From the NCBI GenBank assembly GCA_963640685.1, contig CAVIAA010000027.1, positions 1 to 26,960 of the forward strand: a stretch of 26,960 nt of DNA, in the 5' to 3' direction. The notes under the pieces were generated by a model. It searched no databases. It saw only the letters and a program-made list of their open reading frames with translations, and was not told where the DNA came from. The stretch comes from SFEL01 sp963640685. GTDB lineage: Bacteria > Bacillota > Clostridia > Christensenellales > CAG-138. This document shows positions 22,748-26,960 of the stretch, in pieces (position 1 is the first letter of the stretch; each line of letters opens with the position of its first letter). A program made the position numbers and the translations under genes.

Positions 22748-23027
22748 TAATGTAATAGGCTGCATCGTTACCTCAAAGGCGGGCAGGGATAGGGGACGCA
22801 CTTTCGTTGTGACCGCTGCGGAGGGCGAGGAGTACGTGATGCTGTCTGACGGCGAGACCAGAAGGATGTCCAACCCGAAGAAGAAAAAGCTCAAGCACTT
22901 GAGCTTTGAGGAGGGGAAGCTGGAGCTCGGCGAGCTCCCGAAGGACACCCTGCTTGCAGACGCAGCCATAAGAAAGAGCTTGAGCAGCTTAGGCTATAAG
23001 GACAAAACCGAATCCAAGGAGGGATAG
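22740..23027 (+). CDS. KOW-domain RNA-binding protein (L14e-like), map-infA gap
   Basis: This 95-aa protein starts at an ATG 8 bases inside map, with a modest GAGGG before it. The N-terminal IGCIVTSKAGRDRGRTFVV (about 6-24) is a KOW-like motif. A basic segment RRMSNPKKKKLKHL and a charged C-terminal tail follow. Clostridia often carry such a KOW-domain RNA-binding protein between map and infA, where its role is uncharacterised but presumably ribosome-linked. Coupling to map and the very close infA support a real gene. Confidence 0.85.
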   Translation: MRNNVIGCIVTSKAGRDRGRTFVVTAAEGEEYVMLSDGETRRMSNPKKKKLKHLSFEEGKLELGELPKDTLLADAAIRKSLSSLGYKDKTESKEG

Positions 23028-23028
23028 C

Positions 23029-23250
23029 TTGTCTAAGACGGACGTAATAGAAGTTGAAGGCGTAGTAACCGATTCTTTCCCAAACGCTATGTTCGAGGTG
23101 GAATTGGTAAACGGCCACAAGATATTGGCGCATATTTCCGGTAAGCTCAGGATGAACTTCATCCGCATATTGCCGGGAGATAAGGTGACAGTTGAGCTGT
23201 CCCCATACGATTTGACACGCGGCCGCATAACGTGGCGCACCAAGAACTAA
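23029..23250 (+). CDS. infA: Translation initiation factor IF-1
   Basis: This 73-aa IF-1, an OB-fold protein, occupies the 30S A site during initiation. KTDVIEVEGVVTDSFPNAMF and KLRMNFIRILPGDKVTVELSPYDLTRGRI are nearly invariant family text. The start codon is TTG at 23029, with AAGGAGGG (23016-23023) 5 nt before it. No ATG is available at the conserved N-terminus. A TTG start may limit translation of this gene. Confidence 0.97.
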   Translation: MSKTDVIEVEGVVTDSFPNAMFEVELVNGHKILAHISGKLRMNFIRILPGDKVTVELSPYDLTRGRITWRTKN

Positions 23251-23265
23251 CAGGAGGAAGATACA

Positions 23266-23379
23266 ATGAAAGTAAGGCCTTCCGTAAAGCCCATTTGTGA
23301 AAAGTGCAAGATCATCAAGCGCAAAGGCCGCATCATGGTGATCTGCGAGAACCCCAAGCATAAGCAGAAGCAGGGCTAA
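23266..23379 (+). CDS. rpmJ: 50S ribosomal protein L36, zinc form
   Basis: This 37-aa L36 has C11, C14, C27 and H32, the zinc-binding C+ form. The translation MKVRPSVKPICEKCKIIKRK followed by GRIMVICENPKHKQKQG is the full family. AGGAGG lies before the ATG, 15 bases after infA. It is the last gene of the S10-spc transcription unit, with a terminator about 85 bases downstream. Confidence 0.96.
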   Translation: MKVRPSVKPICEKCKIIKRKGRIMVICENPKHKQKQG

Positions 23380-23410
23380 CCCCGCGCTTCCTAACAGTTT
23401 TCCGCCGGGC

Positions 23411-23437
23411 GCCGTACAAGGCATGGCCTTATACGGC
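23411..23437 (+). other. strong hairpin downstream of rpmJ
   Basis: GCCGTA-C-AAGGC (23411-23422) pairs with GCCTT-A-TACGGC (23426-23437) around an ATG loop, with one C-A mismatch. It lies between rpmJ and the terminator at 23462 and has no T-run of its own. It may stabilise the 3' end of the operon mRNA. Confidence 0.5.
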
Positions 23438-23461
23438 GGCTCGCTGCGGGCTTAAAGCCGG

Positions 23462-23486
23462 ACTGACGAAATTTTCGCCAGTTTTT
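23462..23486 (+). terminator. Rho-independent terminator of the S10-spc operon
   Basis: A stem of 8 positions (23463-23470 with 23474-23481, one A-C mismatch) has a 3-nt loop and is followed by TTTTT (23482-23486). It lies just upstream of the alpha-operon promoter and so separates the two ribosomal operons. Confidence 0.7.
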
Positions 23487-23520
23487 GGTATATTTCGGGC
23501 AAAAAAATGTTCTTATACTG

Positions 23521-23550
23521 TTGACAAATCATCAGCAGAATTGTTACAAT
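23521..23550 (+). promoter_or_regulatory. strong sigma-A promoter of the alpha operon
   Basis: A perfect -35 TTGACA (23521-23526) and an 18-bp spacer precede TACAAT (23545-23550), with an extended TG one base before the -10. Transcription should start near 23557. This is the best consensus promoter in the window. Confidence 0.85.
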
Positions 23551-23556
23551 TACTAA

Positions 23557-23898
23557 GTTGCCGCAGTAGCGTTATACGCTGCTGCGATAGTCGTGTTTAA
23601 GCATGCAATACTATGGTAAGTCCTTGTCATTCGGGCGGCTGCCGCATTTATGCTGAGTGCGGATTCCGGATCTCAAGTACCTATATATCTCCGAAGCAGG
23701 CCATGCCTGCTGAGGGGCGGGAGCTGCCGAAAGGTCGTTCCCCTGCGGCGGCGAAAGCCGACTGCACGCGGCGTTTAACCCGCGCCGTGATAACCCACGA
23801 AGGCGGGCGCGTAATGGCGCCCCTGCAATGGCGAAAGCCTTTTGCACACAGCTCGCCATAGCTGTGAAACCAAATTCATTACGGAGGTAAGTAAATCA
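23557..23898 (+). promoter_or_regulatory. Long structured leader RNA of the alpha operon
   Basis: About 340 bases without a supported gene lie between the promoter and rpsM. Hairpins are seen at 23562-23586, 23642-23662, 23695-23711 (AGCAGGC-CAT-GCCTGCT), 23749-23760 (CGGC-GAAA-GCCG), 23769-23787, 23805-23822 (GGGCGC/GCGCCC) and 23824-23846 (GAAA-capped). The last part repeats a structure found 80 nt earlier. The normal rpsM binding site follows at 23881. In E. coli S4 represses this operon through its leader, and rpsD is in this operon too, so an S4-responsive element is a fair guess. The fold does not obviously match the E. coli pseudoknot. Confidence 0.6.
23740..23847 (+). repeat. two copies of a GAAA-capped hairpin, 80-nt period
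   Basis: CCCCTGC, then GGCGAAAGCC, then TGCAC occurs at 23740-23767 and again at 23820-23847, exactly 80 nt apart. Stem-closing TGC/GCA and the GGC-GAAA-GCC cap are kept, while the internal bases differ (TGCGGC against TGCAAT). Each copy is preceded by a G-rich arm that can pair with its CCCC/GCCC (23714-23717 with 23740-23743; 23805-23810 with 23817-23822). Confidence 0.6.
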
Positions 23899-24267
23899 AT
23901 GGCACGTATTTCTGGCGTTGACCTGCCAAGAGACAAGCGAATTGAGATCGGCCTGACCTACATTTACGGTATCGGCCGCAAGACCGCTTCGGACATCCTC
24001 GCAGCCACCGGCGTCGACCCCGACATCCGCGTACGCGACCTGTCTGAGGACGATGTGAGCAAGCTGAGAGAGTACATCGACCACAACGTTAAAGTTGAGG
24101 GCGATCTCAGGCGCGAAACTTCCATGAACATCAAGCGCCTCATCGAGATCGGCTGCTATCGCGGTGTTCGTCACCGCAAGGGCCTGCCCGTTCGCGGCCA
24201 GAGCACTAAGCAGAACGCTCGCACCCGCAAGGGTCCGAAGCGCGCCGTAGGCGGAAGAAAGAAGTAA
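23899..24267 (+). CDS. rpsM: 30S ribosomal protein S13
   Basis: This 122-aa S13 of the 30S head contacts the P-site tRNA and L5. The start MARISGVDLPRDKRIEIGLTY, the helix-hairpin-helix-like GIGRKTASDIL and the basic tail RGQSTKQNARTRKGPKRAVGGRKK are diagnostic. The ATG at 23899 with ACGGAGGT (23881-23888) is correct. An upstream in-frame start at 23842 would add 19 residues unrelated to S13. First gene of the alpha operon. Confidence 0.97.
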   Translation: MARISGVDLPRDKRIEIGLTYIYGIGRKTASDILAATGVDPDIRVRDLSEDDVSKLREYIDHNVKVEGDLRRETSMNIKRLIEIGCYRGVRHRKGLPVRGQSTKQNARTRKGPKRAVGGRKK

Positions 24268-24282
24268 GGAGGGAATTAAGCA

Positions 24283-24690
24283 ATGGCAGCAACTAAAGGC
24301 AAAGTCAAGAAGGCCGTAAGCCGCAAGCGCCGTGAAAAGAAAAACATCGAGCGCGGTGCAGCTCATATCCGTTCCTCCTTCAACAACACTATGGTAACCA
24401 TTACCGACGTAAATGGCAATGCCCTGTCCTGGGCTTCCGCAGGCGGCCTCGGCTTCCGCGGCAGCAGGAAGAGCACTCCCTTTGCGGCGCAGATGGCTTC
24501 TGAGACCGCAGCAAAGGCCGCTATGGAGCATGGCCTTCGCACCGTTGAGGTCTATGTAAAGGGCCCCGGTTCAGGTCGTGAAGCCGCTATCCGCGCGCTG
24601 CAGAGCGCCGGCTTGGATATTACCCTCATCAAGGACGTGACCCCCATCCCCCACAACGGATGCCGTCCGCCCAAGCGCAGAAGAGTATAA
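24283..24690 (+). CDS. rpsK: 30S ribosomal protein S11
   Basis: This 135-aa S11 is part of the platform near the mRNA exit. After a Lys-rich N-terminus (about 22 residues) come HIRSSFNNTMVTITDVNGNALSWASAGGLGFRGSRKSTPFAAQ and the invariant C-terminal PHNGCRPPKRRRV. AAGGAGG precedes the ATG. Spacing of 15 bases after rpsM is normal. Confidence 0.97.
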   Translation: MAATKGKVKKAVSRKRREKKNIERGAAHIRSSFNNTMVTITDVNGNALSWASAGGLGFRGSRKSTPFAAQMASETAAKAAMEHGLRTVEVYVKGPGSGREAAIRALQSAGLDITLIKDVTPIPHNGCRPPKRRRV

Positions 24691-24702
24691 GGAGGCACTA
24701 CA

Positions 24703-25332
24703 ATGGCAAGATATACAGAATCTGTTTGCAGGCAGTGCCGCAGGGAAGGCGTAAAGCTGTTCCTCAAGGGCGACCGCTGCTATACCGCGAAGTGCGCGGT
24801 AGTAAAGCGTCACACTATCCCCGGCCAGCATGGCCAGTCCCGTCAGCGTAAGATGTCTGAATACGGCATACAGCTCCGCGAGAAGCAGAAGTGCCGCAGG
24901 GCCTACGGTATATCCGAGTCCCAGTTCAGGAAATACTATGACATGGCTACCAACATGCGCGGCGTAACCGGCGACAACATGCTGTTCCTTCTGGAGCGCA
25001 GGCTGGATAACGTAGTTTATCGCCTTGGCCTCGCTGACAGCCGCCCGATGGCTCGTCAGATGGTCAATCATGGCCTGATTCTGGTTGACGGCAAGAAGGT
25101 GGATATCGCCAGCTTCCTGGTAAAGCCCGGCCAGACCATATCCGTGCGCGATAAGAGCCGCGATATGGAAAATCTTAAGGAGCTTCGCGAGCAGGGCGCT
25201 TCCAAGCCCATACCCCAGTGGCTGGAGCTGGATGCCGACAAGCTCAGTGGCAAGATGGTTGCCATGCCGCAGCGTGACGATATCGACCTCACCGTTGAGG
25301 AGCACCTCATCGTCGAGTTCTACTCCAGGTAA
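24703..25332 (+). CDS. rpsD: 30S ribosomal protein S4, zinc form
   Basis: This 209-aa S4 is a primary 16S rRNA binder and translational fidelity protein, and represses the alpha operon in E. coli. Here it has the four-cysteine cluster C9/C12/C26/C31 of the C+ form. The S4 RNA-binding domain follows (RRLDNVVYRLGLADSRPMARQMVNHGLILVDGKKVDI, about 93-130). Its place between rpsK and rpoA resembles E. coli and many Clostridia, unlike Bacillus subtilis, where rpsD is separate. Confidence 0.97.
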   Translation: MARYTESVCRQCRREGVKLFLKGDRCYTAKCAVVKRHTIPGQHGQSRQRKMSEYGIQLREKQKCRRAYGISESQFRKYYDMATNMRGVTGDNMLFLLERRLDNVVYRLGLADSRPMARQMVNHGLILVDGKKVDIASFLVKPGQTISVRDKSRDMENLKELREQGASKPIPQWLELDADKLSGKMVAMPQRDDIDLTVEEHLIVEFYSR

Positions 25333-25394
25333 TGGAAATCGTAACGCTTACTGCCCTAATCGACTGACCACAAAGCAAGAGAGGGGATATGTAA

Positions 25395-26336
25395 ATGATA
25401 GAAATAGAAAGGCCCAAGATCGAGTGCGTAGAGCTTACAGGCAGCTATGGCAAGTTTGTCGTAGAGCCTCTTGAGCGCGGCTTCGGTATAACGCTGGGCA
25501 ATTCACTGCGCCGCGTGCTGCTTTCGTCGCTGCCCGGCGTTGCGGTGTCCTCCGTTAAGATCGACGGCGTGCTTCACGAGTTCTCCACTGTTCCCGGCGT
25601 TAGAGAAGACGTAACTGAGATAATCCTCAACCTCAAAGAGCTTTGCATGAAGATGCATTGCGATGGCACAAAGAAGGTCATCATCGATGCCTCCGGCGCC
25701 TGCGAAGTAAAGGCAGGGGACATGATAGTCGATTCCGACGTTGAGATCGTTAATCCCGACCTGCACATAGCAACGCTGGACGAGGGCGCTAAGCTCTATA
25801 TGGAAATAATCGTTGAATCCGGCCGCGGCTACGTTTCCGCCGACAAGAACAAGCGGGAAGATATGCCGATAGGTCAGATCGCGGTGGATTCCATATTCAC
25901 TCCGATCCGCAAAGTCAACTTCACCGTAGAGGACACCCGCGTAGGGCAGATAACTGACTACGACAAGCTCACGCTTGAGGTATGGTCTGACGACACCATA
26001 AAGCCAGACGAGGCGGTAAGCCTCGCCGCAAAGATACTCACCGAGCATCTGGCGCTGTTCGTCAACCTCACCGAGCATGTGCAGGGCGTTGAGATCATGG
26101 TGGAGAAGGAAGAGGACAAGAAGGAAAAGATACTCGAAATGACCATCGAGGAGCTTGACCTCTCAGTCCGTTCCTATAATTGCCTCAAGCGCGCAGGCAT
26201 CAACACCGTTGATGAGCTGGTTCAGCGCAACGAGGAAGAGATGATGAAGGTGCGTAACCTTGGCCGCAAATCCCTTGAGGAAGTACAGCAGAAGCTGGTT
26301 GGCCTCGGTCTCTCCCTCCGTCACAGCGAAGACTAA
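25395..26336 (+). CDS. rpoA: DNA-directed RNA polymerase subunit alpha
   Basis: This 313-aa alpha subunit has both domains. The N-terminal assembly domain (about 1-228) shows FVVEPLERGFGITLGNSLRRVLLSSLPGVAV and FTPIRKVNFTVEDTRVGQ. A flexible acidic linker with EKEEDKKEK follows. The C-terminal domain (about 250-313) shows LDLSVRSYNCLKRAGINTVDELV and RNLGRKSLEEV, which contact UP elements and activators. A 62-base gap with a moderate site (GAGAGGGG) precedes it. It ends 33 bases before rplQ. Confidence 0.98.
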   Translation: MIEIERPKIECVELTGSYGKFVVEPLERGFGITLGNSLRRVLLSSLPGVAVSSVKIDGVLHEFSTVPGVREDVTEIILNLKELCMKMHCDGTKKVIIDASGACEVKAGDMIVDSDVEIVNPDLHIATLDEGAKLYMEIIVESGRGYVSADKNKREDMPIGQIAVDSIFTPIRKVNFTVEDTRVGQITDYDKLTLEVWSDDTIKPDEAVSLAAKILTEHLALFVNLTEHVQGVEIMVEKEEDKKEKILEMTIEELDLSVRSYNCLKRAGINTVDELVQRNEEEMMKVRNLGRKSLEEVQQKLVGLGLSLRHSED

Positions 26337-26369
26337 ACCCTTAAACGAACATTATCAGGAGGAACTAAT

Positions 26370-26861
26370 ATGCCAAACCGTAAACTGGGTAAGGCGAGCG
26401 ACCAGCGCGACGCGATGCTTCGCAACCTGACCACCGCGCTCCTGTGGAACGGCAAGATCGTCACCACCGAAAAGCGGGCTAAGGAAGTTCGTCCCATCGC
26501 CGAGAAGCTCATTACACTCGCTGTAAGCGAATATAAGAATACCACGACCGTTGAAAAGGAAACCCGCAACGACAAGCAGCAGATCGTAAACGTTGAAAAG
26601 ACAAACGATATGCCCAGCAAGCTCCATGCCCGCAGGCAGATCATGTCCTATCTGTATAACCTTCCCGCCGAGAAGAAGGAGAAGGAGAGCAAGAAGGAAT
26701 ACAAGGAGCGCACTAAGGGTCACAACAACCCCGTTGTAGAGAAGCTCTTCAACGAAATCGCCCCCAAGTATGAGGGACGCAACGGCGGTTATACCCGCAT
26801 CCTCAAGATGGGTCCCCGCCGCGGCGATGCCTGCGAGATGGCCGTGATCGAGCTCATCTAA
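26370..26861 (+). CDS. rplQ: 50S ribosomal protein L17 with lysine-rich insertions
   Basis: This 163-aa L17 lies near the exit tunnel. The conserved ends are clear: RKLGKASDQRDAMLRNLTTALLWNGKIVTTEKRAKEV at the start, LHARRQ in the middle (85-90), and VVEKLFNEIAPKYEGRNGGYTRILKMGPRRGD at the end. Usual length is about 115-130. Two charged insertions, about 55-84 and about 100-120 (EKKEKESKKEYKERTKG), account for the excess. Similar long L17 proteins are known from some Clostridia. AGGAGG precedes the ATG. Confidence 0.95.
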   Translation: MPNRKLGKASDQRDAMLRNLTTALLWNGKIVTTEKRAKEVRPIAEKLITLAVSEYKNTTTVEKETRNDKQQIVNVEKTNDMPSKLHARRQIMSYLYNLPAEKKEKESKKEYKERTKGHNNPVVEKLFNEIAPKYEGRNGGYTRILKMGPRRGDACEMAVIELI

Positions 26862-26892
26862 TAAGGCTGATACAGCTAATAAAAAAATCAGC
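26862..26892 (+). other. weak hairpin after rplQ
   Basis: GCTGAT (26866-26871) can pair with ATCAGC (26887-26892) across a 15-nt AT-rich loop. There is no T-run after it, so I do not call it a terminator. The alpha operon may continue past the window or end by another mechanism. Confidence 0.3.
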
Positions 26893-26934
26893 AGCACTCT
26901 GAAAATGAACAGCCCCCCATTTGTTAGACAAGTA

Positions 26935-26943
26935 TGGTAAAAT
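26935..26943 (+). promoter_or_regulatory. possible extended -10 near the window end
   Basis: TGGTAAAAT matches the extended -10 form TGnTAtAAT with one change, and resembles the kinase promoter TGGTATAAT at 8668-8676. No -35 is evident. It may start a transcript for a gene beyond 26960. Confidence 0.35.
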
Positions 26944-26960
26944 ACTTAGTAGTAAGAAAT

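Noticed and set aside
23611..23861. 82-codon frames on both strands inside the alpha-operon leader
   Set aside because: Both arise from the same GC-rich structured RNA region. Neither has a binding site or protein-like sequence.

Overview
The window looks like a chromosomal segment of a low-to-mid GC Firmicute of class Clostridia, most like a gut Oscillospiraceae- or Christensenellaceae-type bacterium. This rests on strong AAGGAGG ribosome binding sites, the short zinc-type S14, a KOW RNA-binding protein gene between map and infA, rpsD inside the alpha operon, an L17 with lysine-rich insertions, PKTGD-type surface protein remnants and heavy C-ending codon use in highly expressed genes. The family-level placement is inference. 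No rRNA, tRNA, CRISPR array, insertion sequence or phage gene was seen.

Region 1 (1-10.6 kb) is an accessory envelope and signalling region. It opens with a 3' fragment of a von Willebrand A-type surface protein. A leftward pair follows, an MMPL/RND-type membrane protein and a secreted LxxG-heptad protein, divergent from a TetR-family regulator with a palindromic operator candidate. Next is an alanine/glycine:cation symporter whose codon use resembles that of ribosomal protein genes. Last comes a split two-component locus. A KdpE-like response regulator plus a 65-residue membrane protein run leftward. A shortened KdpD-like histidine kinase (DUF4118-type membrane domain, HisKA, HATPase) plus a lipoprotein run rightward.

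Region 2 (10.6-23.4 kb) is the complete S10-spc ribosomal protein cluster in the usual order: rpsJ, rplC, rplD, rplW, rplB, rpsS, rplV, rpsC, rplP, rpmC, rpsQ, rplN, rplX, rplE, rpsN, rpsH, rplF, rplR, rpsE, rpmD, rplO, secY, adk, map, KOW gene, infA, rpmJ. It has a promoter and a roughly 200-nt leader before rpsJ, and a terminator after rpmJ.

Region 3 (23.5-26.9 kb) is the alpha operon (rpsM, rpsK, rpsD, rpoA, rplQ). It has its own strong promoter and an unusually long structured leader that contains a tandem structural repeat.

The ribosomal genes are conventional. The most interesting signals are four. (a) A GCTAARAAACGTT motif lies 17-21 bp upstream of the -35 elements of three otherwise unrelated promoters (symporter, response regulator, rpsJ). 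(b) The alpha-operon leader RNA contains GAAA-capped hairpins repeated with an 80-nt period. (c) The split KdpDE-like module carries two unknown envelope proteins and probably a leaderless kinase mRNA. (d) Two unrelated exported proteins share a C-terminal tail of the form Q-x-[IL]-L-[HR]-[FL]-F-G-x-x.
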